The notes below the pieces were generated by a model. The model ran no database searches, was not told where the DNA came from, and worked only from the letters and a program-made list of their open reading frames with translations. From Halobacillus faecis (lineage in GTDB: Bacteria > Bacillota > Bacilli > Bacillales > Halobacillaceae): a DNA stretch of 64,000 bases. Position numbers and translations under genes: made by a program. The stretch is from the NCBI RefSeq assembly GCF_007991335.1, contig NZ_BJYD01000021.1, positions 111,947-175,946 on the forward strand, given 5' to 3'. Shown one piece after another: positions 1 to 8,956 of the stretch. How positions within the stretch are numbered: the first letter of the stretch is position 1; the number at the start of each line of letters is the position of its first letter.

Positions 1-534
1 TCCTGGTTCTTCAGATTCATTTCCATCTTCGTTACCTTCCACATCGTCCTGATCACCCGAAGTTTCACTTTCAGAATTCTCAGGCACACTGATTTCATTG
101 TCGGAACCATTTTCTGTAGCTGTATTGGCATCCTCTGCTCCGCTCATATTCTGCCATACGAGCCATACAACAAAGATCAACCCTATAATCAATCCAACAG
201 TTAAGATTGTCGGCAGTACCCGGGAGGATGGGCCGCTTTTCTGCGTTGCTTCCTTCTTCGTCCTCTGGACACGACTGTATTGTACCGTACTCTCCTCATC
301 GAAGGTTGGAAGCTCCCCTTTATGTTCTTCCATCACTACTTCAGGGTCCAATCCGACTGCAGAGGCATATTCCCTAATAAACGCACGGGTATAGAATTTT
401 CCAGGAAGCACTTGAAACTCATTTTTTTCAATCGCCTGAAGGTAGCGTTTTTGTATCTTTGTCGTCTCTTGCAACGATTCTAAAGAAAGGCCCCTTGATT
501 CCCTGGCTTCCCTCAGTCTTTCTCCAATTTCCAT
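1..534 (-). CDS. rodZ: RodZ/YmfM cell-shape protein, 3' end cut by window edge
   Basis: The first 178 codons of a RodZ-family protein, which links the MreB cytoskeleton to the membrane and helps set rod shape. Residues 1-70 form a cytoplasmic Xre-like helix-turn-helix (begins MEIGERLREARESRG). A basic stretch around 85-105 precedes one membrane segment at about 107-129. After it comes a low-complexity acidic Glu/Asp/Ser/Asn region outside the membrane that runs off the window. The ATG at 534 follows a GGATGGTG ribosome site. It lies 18 bp downstream of ymfK, the same neighbour as in B. subtilis. The C-terminal domain is not visible, so completeness cannot be judged. Confidence 0.9.
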   Translation of the reverse strand, partial: MEIGERLREARESRGLSLESLQETTKIQKRYLQAIEKNEFQVLPGKFYTRAFIREYASAVGLDPEVVMEEHKGELPTFDEESTVQYSRVQRTKKEATQKSGPSSRVLPTILTVGLIIGLIFVVWLVWQNMSGAEDANTATENGSDNEISVPENSESETSGDQDDVEGNEDGNESEEPG

Positions 535-552
535 GTTAACACCATCCAATTT

Positions 553-1344
553 CTAAAAATCGAACATGGAAAAACCTTCATTCATAGACATCTCTTGTTT
601 TTCCACAGGTTCATAAGTAATTTCTTCATCTTCGTTATTCCGAAGTTCAATTATATAATCAAAATCATCCATTGTATATTCCGTTTCCTGAACGAAAATG
701 TCCGGGTGTTCTATGACTTTCGTTGCAGGAAGCCTCATGATCTCACGCACCAGCTGCCAGTGCTTTTCATTCGCTCGTTTCGCAGACACAATCCCATCTA
801 TGATGTAGAGGTTGTCTTCACTGTACTCTTCATCAATCAATTGGTTTCGCACCGTCTGCTTTAAAAGCGTACTGGAGACGAACAACCATCTTTTGTTTGC
901 ACATACACTAGCTGCTACGACAGACTCTGTTTTTCCTACCCGGGGCATTCCGCGGATCCCAATTAGCTTGTGCCCATCCTTCATGAAGAGCTCAGCCATA
1001 AAATCAACAAGTAATCCCAAGTCCTCCCGATTGAATCGGAATGTTTTACGATCATCCACATCGCTATGTATATATCGACCATGCCTCACTGCCAAACGAT
1101 CTCTCAATTTTGGCCGGCGGAGTTTAGTCACTTTAATTGTATCCATTGTATTTAGAATCGATCTCAAACGAGTGATTTGTTCTTCATCTTTACATAGTAG
1201 AAGCATACCCCGATGGGAATTTTCCACTCCATTGATGGTGACGATGTTGATTGCCATCATACCTAGCAGTGAGGAGATGTCCCCAAGCAATCCTGGGCGG
1301 TTATACTGGATTTCATATTCTAAGTACCATTCTTTTTTTTCCAT
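553..1344 (-). CDS. ymfK: YmfK family protein (DUF3388)
   Basis: A 263-residue conserved Bacillaceae protein of unknown function, recognised from its sequence and its place between ymfJ and rodZ. The N-terminus (about 5-85) reads like an ACT-type ligand-binding fold, with the phrase NRPGLLGDISSLLG typical of ACT domains. A P-loop-like GMPRVGKT follows at 132-139, so nucleotide binding is plausible. The tail is acidic. An AGAGGAG ribosome site sits 7 bases before the ATG. The 192-bp gap upstream holds the ymfJ terminator, so ymfK probably has its own promoter. The ACT and P-loop readings are by eye; no biochemical role is assigned. Confidence 0.85.
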   Translation of the reverse strand: MEKKEWYLEYEIQYNRPGLLGDISSLLGMMAINIVTINGVENSHRGMLLLCKDEEQITRLRSILNTMDTIKVTKLRRPKLRDRLAVRHGRYIHSDVDDRKTFRFNREDLGLLVDFMAELFMKDGHKLIGIRGMPRVGKTESVVAASVCANKRWLFVSSTLLKQTVRNQLIDEEYSEDNLYIIDGIVSAKRANEKHWQLVREIMRLPATKVIEHPDIFVQETEYTMDDFDYIIELRNNEDEEITYEPVEKQEMSMNEGFSMFDF

Positions 1345-1385
1345 AATACAACTCCTCTGAAAAATTGTCGTTATTTGTCAAAGTC

Positions 1386-1410
1386 GAGTGATTTATGGAA
1401 TTTTTCACTC
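1386..1410. repeat. Short inverted repeat upstream of ymfK
   Basis: GAGTGA and TCACTC flank a 13-base AT-rich spacer, about 42-66 bp before the ymfK start. It could be an operator or a weak hairpin in the ymfK leader. No clear -35/-10 pair was found beside it. Function unknown. Confidence 0.3.
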
Positions 1411-1490
1411 TCTATCTATCATAAAGGATTTTTTCTAAATAGGAAAGGACGATCCTACATAAACATCCAAAAAATGAAAAAGCTTGGTTT

Positions 1491-1526
1491 CATTAGAAAA
1501 AATCCGCACAGACGTCTGTGCGGATT
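1491..1526 (-). terminator. Rho-independent terminator after ymfJ
   Basis: A perfect 26-base palindrome at 1501-1526 (13-bp arms, AATCCGCACAGAC and its complement) is followed on the minus strand by TTTTCTAATG. It begins 11 bp after the ymfJ stop codon and separates ymfJ from ymfK. Confidence 0.85.
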
Positions 1527-1536
1527 GGTGACGAGG

Positions 1537-1797
1537 TTAAGCTTGATTTCCTTCGTTTTGGACAAGCTTCACCATCATATTAGCAATGGCGTGTTGTTCT
1601 TTTTGATCTGCTACATTCCAAAGATCACGCAGGACAGCTTCCTGGTCGTTCTTCGCATCCACGGAGTTTGCTAAATAACCACCAATTTCGTAAGCAAGCT
1701 CAGAAACCGCTTGTTCTTGCATACCTTGACCTTTGGCCTGATGTAAACGATCACCCAAGAAATCTTTCCAAGAATCGAAATTATCGAGAACAGACAT
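1537..1797 (-). CDS. ymfJ: YmfJ family protein (DUF3243)
   Basis: A soluble 86-residue protein beginning MSVLDNFDSWKDFLGDRL, matching the DUF3243/YmfJ family of Bacillales. Function unknown. I chose the ATG at 1797 because GAGGAGG (1805-1810) lies 7 bases before it; an in-frame ATG at 1824 would make that ribosome site part of the coding region. It lies between ymfI and a strong terminator, as expected for the last gene of the ymfF-H-I-J cluster. No signal peptide or membrane segment. Confidence 0.9.
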   Translation of the reverse strand: MSVLDNFDSWKDFLGDRLHQAKGQGMQEQAVSELAYEIGGYLANSVDAKNDQEAVLRDLWNVADQKEQHAIANMMVKLVQNEGNQA

Positions 1798-1864
1798 GAT
1801 GTAACCTCCTCTGAATTTTTTCATGCTTAGTATGAGAAGGAAACAGGTATCTTATGCAACAGAA

Positions 1865-2584
1865 TTAAGACCAACCACCGTCAACTTGAATCACTTGTCC
1901 CGTTATGTAACTTGATTTGTCACTCAACAAAAAGCCGGCCGCGTGCGCCACTTCCTCAGGCGTCCCGGACCGTCCTAGAGGGATATCATCCTCTAGGAAA
2001 TCCAGTTCTTCCTGATTCAGGTGGGCGTTCATCTTTGTAGCAATCAAGCCAGGAGCAATACTGTTAACTCTAATTCCACTTGGTGCGACTTCTTTCGCAA
2101 GCCCCTTAACGAAGCTGTTTTGTGCACCTTTCACAGAGCTGTAGACAACCTCCATACTCGCACCCTCAAGTCCAAAAATAGAACTGATGACCACAATATT
2201 GCCATTTTTCTTTCGGATCATATAGGGGAGCACCTTCCGGGCGATCATCCACAAAGATTTGACGTGAACGAAATACAGTTCGTCCATTTCTTCCGTCTTC
2301 ATATCCTGAAATAAACCGCTATGCATATGTCCGCCAGCAAAGATCACAGCATCCCATTCCTCGTCGATTTGATCTAAGAGTGAATGGATGCCTTCTAATT
2401 TGGAAAGGTCCGCTCCATATGCCCCAAGCCATTGTGAAACAGGGATTTCTTTCCTGTTTTCTTCAATGTTTTTTTTATTCTGATTGTAATGCAGACCAAC
2501 GGCAAAGCCTTGATCAACAGCACTTTGAACGATTGCCTGACCAATACCTCCGCTGGCTCCTATAATCAGACACTTTTTAAGCAT
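1865..2584 (-). CDS. ymfI: EF-P 5-aminopentanone reductase YmfI (SDR family)
   Basis: A short-chain dehydrogenase/reductase of 239 residues. The Rossmann glycine motif GASGGIG is at 9-15, the catalytic Ser near 134, and Tyr148 and Lys152 form YxxxK. In B. subtilis YmfI carries out the last step of EF-P lysine modification, reducing the 5-aminopentanone adduct to 5-aminopentanol. That assignment rests on orthology and on the conserved ymfF-ymfH-ymfI order, since the sequence alone fits any FabG-like reductase. The start codon overlaps the end of ymfH by 8 bp with no obvious ribosome site, suggesting translational coupling. Confidence 0.88.
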   Translation of the reverse strand: MLKKCLIIGASGGIGQAIVQSAVDQGFAVGLHYNQNKKNIEENRKEIPVSQWLGAYGADLSKLEGIHSLLDQIDEEWDAVIFAGGHMHSGLFQDMKTEEMDELYFVHVKSLWMIARKVLPYMIRKKNGNIVVISSIFGLEGASMEVVYSSVKGAQNSFVKGLAKEVAPSGIRVNSIAPGLIATKMNAHLNQEELDFLEDDIPLGRSGTPEEVAHAAGFLLSDKSSYITGQVIQVDGGWS

Positions 2585-3869
2585 TGTCTTGAGGTTTGAT
2601 TTGGAACACGGTGATCGCGTCTTCTTTCAACCAGTGTTGTAGATATTCTTCCGCATCATCCGCGGTTAAGGATTCAATAATTGGTAGCACTTCAAATAAG
2701 TCTGTACCAAGGGTATGGTAGTGAGTGAACTGATTCGCAATAAACTCTAATGAGTTCATCGCTCTCATGAATTGACCGATTTTTTTCCTTTTCATTCTTG
2801 TAAAGTCTTCATCGGATATCCGTTGTGCCTTTAACTCATGCAACATTTCCTTAATACGAGCTGCCATTTCGTCAGGCTTTCTGGAGTCTCCTCCAAGAAT
2901 AGTGAAACCAAACTGGCGGTCGAGTTCTGTTTCAAACTGGAAACTGTCATCGATGAGGTCGTTTTTATATAGCTCCTCATAAAAGACGCCGCTTCTTGAG
3001 AAATAATAATCAAGGATCATCCCTGATAAAAGCTCTCCGCGTACCAACTCTTCGCCGGTTAACCCTTCAACGTTTTCCTTGACCCCGACCATCGCTTTTG
3101 CTGTTGTTACAGGCATGGTGATTGAATGTTCTTTCTTAGCAGCGGAAGCCGGTTCTTCAGGATAGGAGCGGTTGATTTCAGGTGCATCAGGGAATTCTTT
3201 TTTGGCTTGATTATCCCTGATCAATGTCATCATGGACTCAGGATCGATATTTCCAGCAACGAACAAGACCATGTTGGAAGGATGATAAAACGTCTCATAA
3301 CAAGTGTAAAGATCATCTTTTGTAATCTTTTGTATGCTGTCAACTGTCCCTGCGATATCCACCTTCACAGGATGGTCGTGATATAAACTTTGGATGGTTC
3401 CGAAGAAGGAACGCCAATCAGGCTGATCATCGTACATACGGATTTCCTGAGCGATGATGCCTTTTTCTTTTTCAACAGATTCCTCTGAGAAATAAGGGTC
3501 CTGAACAAAATCCAGTAGTGTCTGGACATTCTTATCAATTTGACTCGTTGCCGAAAACAAATACGCCGTCTTTGTAAACGATGTAAAAGCGTTGGCAGAT
3601 GCACCGAGTCTTGTAAAGTCCTGGAACACATCACGATCTTCTTTTTCAAACAACTTGTGTTCTAGGAAGTGAGCAATCCCTTCTGGAACCGTCACCTTTT
3701 CACTTTTCCCGATCGGTGTGAACGTTTGGTCGATGGATCCATAGTTCGTCGTAAAGATCCCATATGTTTTGGCCATTTCAGGCTTTGAAAGTAAGAATAC
3801 CTTCAACCCATTATCTAATGTTTCCTGATATACCGTTTCGTTCAACTGAGTATAGACCAGTTCTTCCAT
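2577..3869 (-). CDS. ymfH: M16 family zinc peptidase YmfH
   Basis: A 430-residue insulinase/M16-type peptidase. The inverted zinc motif HxxEH is intact (HFLEH, 67-71) and a third ligand, Glu142, lies in QEIRMYDDQ. The two-lobe M16 architecture fills the length. It follows ymfF, a homologue of the same size without the zinc motif, so the pair probably forms an active/inactive heterodimer; this is inference by analogy with other paired M16 proteins. The family is annotated as associated with EF-P 5-aminopentanol modification, but its substrate is not known to me. AAGGAGGGG precedes the ATG, and the ymfF stop and ymfH start share one base (TAATG). Confidence 0.9.
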   Translation of the reverse strand: MEELVYTQLNETVYQETLDNGLKVFLLSKPEMAKTYGIFTTNYGSIDQTFTPIGKSEKVTVPEGIAHFLEHKLFEKEDRDVFQDFTRLGASANAFTSFTKTAYLFSATSQIDKNVQTLLDFVQDPYFSEESVEKEKGIIAQEIRMYDDQPDWRSFFGTIQSLYHDHPVKVDIAGTVDSIQKITKDDLYTCYETFYHPSNMVLFVAGNIDPESMMTLIRDNQAKKEFPDAPEINRSYPEEPASAAKKEHSITMPVTTAKAMVGVKENVEGLTGEELVRGELLSGMILDYYFSRSGVFYEELYKNDLIDDSFQFETELDRQFGFTILGGDSRKPDEMAARIKEMLHELKAQRISDEDFTRMKRKKIGQFMRAMNSLEFIANQFTHYHTLGTDLFEVLPIIESLTADDAEEYLQHWLKEDAITVFQIKPQDNA

Positions 3870-5155
3870 TAAGATTCCCCTCCTTCTTTACTCGTCAAGA
3901 AGTAAATCGTGTCCAATTCGATCTTTTTAGCCATTTGGATCACTTGTTCCTTCGTAACTTTACGAATATTATCAATCAATTCATTCGCAGGCATTTCTGC
4001 ACCTGATAACATTTGATGATAAAGGACTTCGATCATTCCGTTTGCATTATCCATCGTTTCCTGGAGTTGATGTATGACCTGTTCTTTTGTTTCTTCCACT
4101 TGTTCCTCCGTGAAATCCCCGTTCTTCATTGCGTCCATCTGCTCTAGAATGATTGATTTTGCCTGATCATAATCCTTAGGATCTACCCCACTGAAAACAA
4201 GCAGGAGACCTTTATGACTCTCAAACCTTGAAGCAGCATAATAGGCTAAACTGTGTTTCTCACGAACGTTCATAAACAACTTGGAACTAGGGAAGCCTCC
4301 AAAAATCCCATTGAAAATTTGCAAGGCATAATAGTCGTCATCACCGAACTTTGTATATGTGCGGTAACCAAGATGAAGTTTACCCTGGTTAACTTCTTCC
4401 CTCTCGATAACTTCTCTTGACTCCTTCACTTCTTTGGTGACAGATACCTGGTCGTCATCTGCATTGGTGCTTCCTTTCCTTGAGAAATACTGATCTGTCA
4501 GCTTCTCAATCGTCTTTTGATCCATGTCACCAATCACATACACGTCAAGCATGTCTTTTGCAATCATGTCTTTATAATAAGCGTAAAGCTTTTCAGACGT
4601 AATTGACTTGAGGTCTTCCAAGTACCCATGCACATGCAACGCATAAGGTTCATCTTTGCACATGTGATCCATGAGTCTCATATTGGCATAACTCATTTTG
4701 TCGTCTTTGATGCTGGTGATTTTTTGCTCCAGCGTCTGTTTTTCACGCTCGACGATAGAGGAGTCGAAGCCTTGCCCTTCTGTCTTTGGATCAAAAAGCA
4801 CCTCATTAAAAAGTTGGACCGCTTCTTCAAGAATCGGTTCCTGGTCGTTCAAGTATGCTTCATTAACAACTTCCATGCGGAAACTAATGACATGGTTTTC
4901 TCCTTTTTTAGATCCGTCACTTGAAAGCGCGGTTCCATAAAGGTTTTCAAATGCAGACTGAAGTGATCGTACATTCGGGTGATTGTTCGTAGCTTTTTGC
5001 AGGACATGTGGCAAAAGCGCTCTCTCTGTGATCCCTTCTCTTTTCAAAGGGGCTTTAAATTTTGCAACAATCGTAATGGTTTTGTATTTTTTACTTGGTA
5101 AAATATGTAGACGATACCCTTCTTTTTCGAGTAACGTTTCTTCAGTTATTTTCAT
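3869..5155 (-). CDS. ymfF: M16 family protein YmfF, zinc motif lost
   Basis: A 428-residue M16-fold protein similar in length to YmfH. At the position of HxxEH it has HVLQK (50-54): the Glu is Gln and the second His is Lys, so it cannot bind catalytic zinc the usual way. Its likely role is a structural or substrate-binding partner of YmfH. The ATG at 5155 is preferred because AAGGAGG sits 6 bases upstream; the ATG at 5161 overlaps that ribosome site. It is the first gene of the ymfF-H-I(-J) cluster and lies 134 bp downstream of the nup operon terminator, so a promoter is expected in that gap. Confidence 0.88.
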   Translation of the reverse strand: MKITEETLLEKEGYRLHILPSKKYKTITIVAKFKAPLKREGITERALLPHVLQKATNNHPNVRSLQSAFENLYGTALSSDGSKKGENHVISFRMEVVNEAYLNDQEPILEEAVQLFNEVLFDPKTEGQGFDSSIVEREKQTLEQKITSIKDDKMSYANMRLMDHMCKDEPYALHVHGYLEDLKSITSEKLYAYYKDMIAKDMLDVYVIGDMDQKTIEKLTDQYFSRKGSTNADDDQVSVTKEVKESREVIEREEVNQGKLHLGYRTYTKFGDDDYYALQIFNGIFGGFPSSKLFMNVREKHSLAYYAASRFESHKGLLLVFSGVDPKDYDQAKSIILEQMDAMKNGDFTEEQVEETKEQVIHQLQETMDNANGMIEVLYHQMLSGAEMPANELIDNIRKVTKEQVIQMAKKIELDTIYFLTSKEGGES

Positions 5156-5250
5156 ATTCATCCTCCTTATCAGTCTCTTCTATTATAGACCTATATGTCC
5201 ATATTCATCCATTCCACCTAAGTCTTATGCTAAGGTATATGTGTGAAAAA

Positions 5251-5286
5251 GTAAAAAAATTAAGTCCGGCACATGTGTACCGGACT
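5251..5286 (-). terminator. Rho-independent terminator after nupQ
   Basis: Arms AGTCCGG (5263-5269) and CCGGACT (5280-5286) with a 10-base loop, followed on the minus strand by TAATTTTTTTAC. Starts 9 bp after the nupQ stop and ends the nucleoside transporter operon. Confidence 0.85.
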
Positions 5287-5295
5287 CGAAAATGA

Positions 5296-6255
5296 TCAAC
5301 GGTTGCCTTTTACATAAGCTTCTCCCAATGACTTTGGTGCTTCCGCTCTTCCGATAAATCCTGCCAGGGCAAGGATTGTCAGTACATAAGGAGCGATTAG
5401 CATAAAGACAGAAGGAACATTTTCCAAAAAGGCAATATCCGATGACACAATACTTAAACTTTGAGCAAATCCGAAGAAAATAGCTGCACCCAGCGCGCCA
5501 AGAGGATGCCATTTCCCAAAGATGACCGCTGCCAGCGCAATAAACCCTTGCCCCACAATCGTACCGTGAGAAAAGTTATGGGTTACTGTCAAGGCGTACA
5601 CAGCCCCACCAAGACCACCGAAAGCACCAGATAACATCACTCCGATGTATCTCATCTTGTAGACATTGATTCCGTTTGTATCTGCAGCCATTGGATGCTC
5701 CCCTACAGATCGTAGACGAAGCCCGAATGGTGTTTTGAAGATAATGAACCACACAAGGAATGCGAGCGCAATCGCTAAGTATGAAGTCCAGTACCAGCCG
5801 GTGAAAAACATGTCCCCAAGAATGGGGATCTTATTAAGTAGAGGAACATTTGAAGAATAGATCGGACTTTCGATAAAATCCGTTTGTCCTTTATCATACC
5901 ACTGTTTAGTAAGGAACAACCCAATTCCTAAAGCGAGGAAGTTTATAGCTACCCCACTCACGACTTGATCCGCTCTAAAAGTAATCGATGCGACAGCGTG
6001 GACGAGTGCAAATATAGCAGATACGACCATAGCGATGAGCAAGGATACAATTGGAGTCGCTGAGCCGAAAACACTATAGAAAGTCAAGTTTGAAACAATG
6101 GCTACGAAAGCCCCCATGATCATCAAGCCTTCAAGGCCAATGTTAATCACTCCGGATCTTTCACTGAACACTCCCCCTAAAGCAGTGAAAATAAGAGGGG
6201 TTGCGAATACAACAGATGCACCGAGAATACGGCTGATCAGTTCAATAATCTCCAT
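5296..6255 (-). CDS. nupQ: Nucleoside ABC transporter permease NupQ
   Basis: A 319-residue inner-membrane permease of the branched-chain/ribose-type ABC superfamily, with about eight to ten hydrophobic segments. It carries the conserved phrases GLEGLMIMGAF near the N-terminus and GQGFIALAAVIFGKWHP in the C-terminal half that mark BMP-type nucleoside permeases. With NupP it forms the membrane channel, energised by NupO and fed by lipoprotein NupN. The ATG directly follows the nupP stop and has AGGAGGGG upstream. In B. subtilis this transporter (YufNOPQ/NupNOPQ) imports guanosine; the substrate here is inferred from orthology. Confidence 0.9.
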   Translation of the reverse strand: MEIIELISRILGASVVFATPLIFTALGGVFSERSGVINIGLEGLMIMGAFVAIVSNLTFYSVFGSATPIVSLLIAMVVSAIFALVHAVASITFRADQVVSGVAINFLALGIGLFLTKQWYDKGQTDFIESPIYSSNVPLLNKIPILGDMFFTGWYWTSYLAIALAFLVWFIIFKTPFGLRLRSVGEHPMAADTNGINVYKMRYIGVMLSGAFGGLGGAVYALTVTHNFSHGTIVGQGFIALAAVIFGKWHPLGALGAAIFFGFAQSLSIVSSDIAFLENVPSVFMLIAPYVLTILALAGFIGRAEAPKSLGEAYVKGNR

Positions 6256-7305
6256 TTATTTCCCCTCCTTTTTAAACCGAAGAATGACCCAGCGAATCAT
6301 GTAGCTTGAGGCTACGAAGAATATGATCAAGGCAATAATGATTTCTACAAGCTCCGTAGGGACCCCTGCAGCTGTCGGCATATTCAAAGCACCGATCTTC
6401 AGTATACCAAAAAGGAAGGCCGCAAGAATGACACCGAAAGCTGTGTTTGCACCTAGAAGAGCGACAGCAATTCCGTCAAATCCAATATTCGTAAATCCAG
6501 ATTTAATCGACATGAAGCCGAAAGTACCGAGACCTTCCATGGCTCCTGCAAGACCTGCAAAAGCACCGGAAATGACCATAGCCAAGATGATATTTTTACT
6601 GACATTCATCCCCGCATATTTAGATGCGTGCTGGTTGAACCCTACAGACCTCAATTCAAATCCAGTCGTTGTACGGTTAATAATGAACCACATGACAAGT
6701 GCCATCAGTAAAGCGACAATAAAACCATAGTGAATTCTTGAGTAAAATGTCATTTCTGCAAGCCAGTTCGATTGTAAAGATGCCGTTGCTGCTACATTTT
6801 CTGTTCGATCCGCACCGTCGCTCAATAAATTACGAACGATGGAATTACTTAAATATAAGGCAATATAGTTCATCATGATCGTAACGATAACTTCATGGAC
6901 GCCTAACTTTGCTTTCAGAAGACCAGGAATAAAGCCCCAGAAAGCACCTGCAATGGCTGCAGCTAATATGGCTAATGGTAAGTGGAGGACCATTGGCAGT
7001 TCAAAAGAGATGCCAATCCAAACAGAGGCCAGCCACCCCATAAATACCTGGCCTTCCACTCCAATATTCAACAGTCCAGATCGTAAAGCAAAGGCAACCG
7101 CAAGCCCTGAGAGAATATAAGGGGTTACCTGCCTGATCGTCTCTCCAAAGAAGTAGGCATCCCCAAAGGCCCCATTCCAGAGCGCAGCAAAGCCTGCAAT
7201 CGGATTATAGCCGAAGATCAGCATGATGATGGCACCGGAAATCAGACCGAGCAACACAGAAATGATGGGAACTAATATATTGAATAAGCGATTGGAAAAC
7301 ATCAT
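6256..7305 (-). CDS. nupP: Nucleoside ABC transporter permease NupP
   Basis: A 349-residue polytopic permease, partner of NupQ. The GLLNIGVEGQVFMGW motif resembles the corresponding segment of NupQ, showing that the two permeases are distant paralogues. Its start overlaps the nupO stop by 4 bp (ATGA), so translation is coupled to the ATPase gene. Two adjacent ATGs (7305 and 7302) are possible starts; the choice changes one residue. Substrate as for the operon: purine nucleosides, by homology. Confidence 0.9.
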   Translation of the reverse strand: MMFSNRLFNILVPIISVLLGLISGAIIMLIFGYNPIAGFAALWNGAFGDAYFFGETIRQVTPYILSGLAVAFALRSGLLNIGVEGQVFMGWLASVWIGISFELPMVLHLPLAILAAAIAGAFWGFIPGLLKAKLGVHEVIVTIMMNYIALYLSNSIVRNLLSDGADRTENVAATASLQSNWLAEMTFYSRIHYGFIVALLMALVMWFIINRTTTGFELRSVGFNQHASKYAGMNVSKNIILAMVISGAFAGLAGAMEGLGTFGFMSIKSGFTNIGFDGIAVALLGANTAFGVILAAFLFGILKIGALNMPTAAGVPTELVEIIIALIIFFVASSYMIRWVILRFKKEGK

Positions 7306-8828
7306 TGCTCACCTGCTTTTTCTGTTGAATTACCTGCCATCAGCAATCCTAGCTTCTGCTCATCCGTTTCTTCTGGAAGGACATCAGCGATGATCTGTCC
7401 ATCGAACATGACAGCGATCCGATCACTCAGGTTCATGATTTCATCTAGTTCAAAAGATAGAAGAAGAACGGCACGGCCTTTGTCTCTTTCTTCAATTAAT
7501 TTTTTATGGATAAATTCAATGGCTCCTACATCGAGCCCACGCGTAGGTTGCGCAGCAATAATTAAATCCGGGGACCTGTCCACTTCCCTGCCAATAATCG
7601 CTTTTTGCTGGTTACCACCTGAGAGTGCCCGCGCCGGTGTATAAGCATCTGGGGTACGGACATCATACTCTGCAATTAAATCTTTTGCTTTTTGATAAAT
7701 GTTCTTAAAATTCATGACGCCTTTTTTCGAATAAGGCTTCTGGTGATAATTTTGCAACACCATATTTTCGCCAATGGGAAAATCAAGGACAAGACCGAAT
7801 TTATGACGATCCTGTGGGATGTGAGACACACCGGATTGCGTCACTTTACGAGGCGCTAAATTAGTTATTTCCTTATCGTGGAGGCGGATGGTCCCGGATT
7901 CACTTCTTCTCAAGCCAGTGATGGCTTCAATTAGTTCGGATTGACCATTTCCATCTACACCAGCAATTCCGACAATCTCACCTGCCCGAACTTCCAAATG
8001 AAGCCCTTTGACCATCTCGACCCCGCGGACATCTTTTACACGCAAATCCTTTATAGAAAGGTAGGATTCTTTTGGTTCAGCCTTTGTCTTCTCAGTCGAG
8101 AAGTTGACATCACGACCAACCATTAAAGAAGCAAGCTCTGTTGGATTGGTTTCTGAGACATCGACAGTCCCAATACCCTGCCCTTTCCTAATAACGGTGC
8201 ATCGATCGCAGACTTCCATGATTTCCTTCAATTTATGGGTAATCAGGATAATTGACTTTCCTTCTTTTACAAGGCTGTGCATAATGTCAATCAACTCTTT
8301 AATTTCCTGAGGGGTAAGAACCGCTGTAGGTTCGTCAAAAATTAAGATTTCCGCTCCTCTATAGAGCGTCTTCAATATCTCCACACGCTGCTGCATCCCT
8401 ACAGATATATCCCGTATTTTCGCTTTTGGATCAACATTCAGACCGTACTTTTCTGAAAGCTCTCTTACCTGTTCTTCCGCATGTTTTAAATTCACCGTTC
8501 CCGCTTTCTTCGGCTCACTTCCTAATACAATGTTTTCAGTAACCGTAAACGTATCCACGAGCATAAAATGCTGGTGAACCATCCCGATCCCCTGAGCGTT
8601 TGCTACATTGGGATCTGTGATATTTACTTTCTCTCCACGCACTCTAATTTCTCCTCTTTCCGGCTGATAGAGGCCGAACAGGACGTTCATCAGTGTAGAT
8701 TTCCCTGCTCCGTTTTCCCCAAGAAGAGCGTGGATTTCACCTTTCTTCACTTGCAAATTAATATTGTCATTCGCTACAATACCCGGAAACTCTTTTCTAA
8801 TGTTCAACATTTCAATTACATAGTCCAT
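7302..8828 (-). CDS. nupO: Nucleoside ABC transporter ATPase NupO
   Basis: A 508-residue ATPase with two ABC cassettes in tandem, as in sugar and nucleoside importers of this class. The first Walker A is GENGAGKS (37-44). The second cassette has the degenerate GVDGNGQS and a signature LSGGNQQK. Both power uptake through NupP/NupQ. I place the start at the ATG at 8828, which follows a GGGGGAGGGAG ribosome site; a longer in-frame start at 8897 adds residues unlike the family. The operon terminator-like hairpin at 8915-8946 lies just upstream, separating it from nupN. Confidence 0.92.
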   Translation of the reverse strand: MDYVIEMLNIRKEFPGIVANDNINLQVKKGEIHALLGENGAGKSTLMNVLFGLYQPERGEIRVRGEKVNITDPNVANAQGIGMVHQHFMLVDTFTVTENIVLGSEPKKAGTVNLKHAEEQVRELSEKYGLNVDPKAKIRDISVGMQQRVEILKTLYRGAEILIFDEPTAVLTPQEIKELIDIMHSLVKEGKSIILITHKLKEIMEVCDRCTVIRKGQGIGTVDVSETNPTELASLMVGRDVNFSTEKTKAEPKESYLSIKDLRVKDVRGVEMVKGLHLEVRAGEIVGIAGVDGNGQSELIEAITGLRRSESGTIRLHDKEITNLAPRKVTQSGVSHIPQDRHKFGLVLDFPIGENMVLQNYHQKPYSKKGVMNFKNIYQKAKDLIAEYDVRTPDAYTPARALSGGNQQKAIIGREVDRSPDLIIAAQPTRGLDVGAIEFIHKKLIEERDKGRAVLLLSFELDEIMNLSDRIAVMFDGQIIADVLPEETDEQKLGLLMAGNSTEKAGEQ

Positions 8829-8914
8829 TCGTCTCTCTCCCTCCCCCGTGCACCTTAAAAAATCACCAAAGGAAAAGGGCCGGAACAATCTTTTCATTTG
8901 ATGATTTTCTTTTA

Positions 8915-8946
8915 CAGAAGAAAAGGCTGGCTCTCACCAGCCCTTT
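8915..8946 (-). terminator. Intercistronic terminator/attenuator between nupN and nupO
   Basis: GGCTGG (8925-8930) and CCAGCC (8937-8942) form a stem extended by A-T pairs, with a 6-base loop and TTTTCTTCT after it on the minus strand. It lies 10 bp after the nupN stop inside the operon. Partial termination here would give more binding lipoprotein than ATPase and permease, as is common in ABC importers. Confidence 0.7.
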
Positions 8947-8956
8947 CTGACAATTG

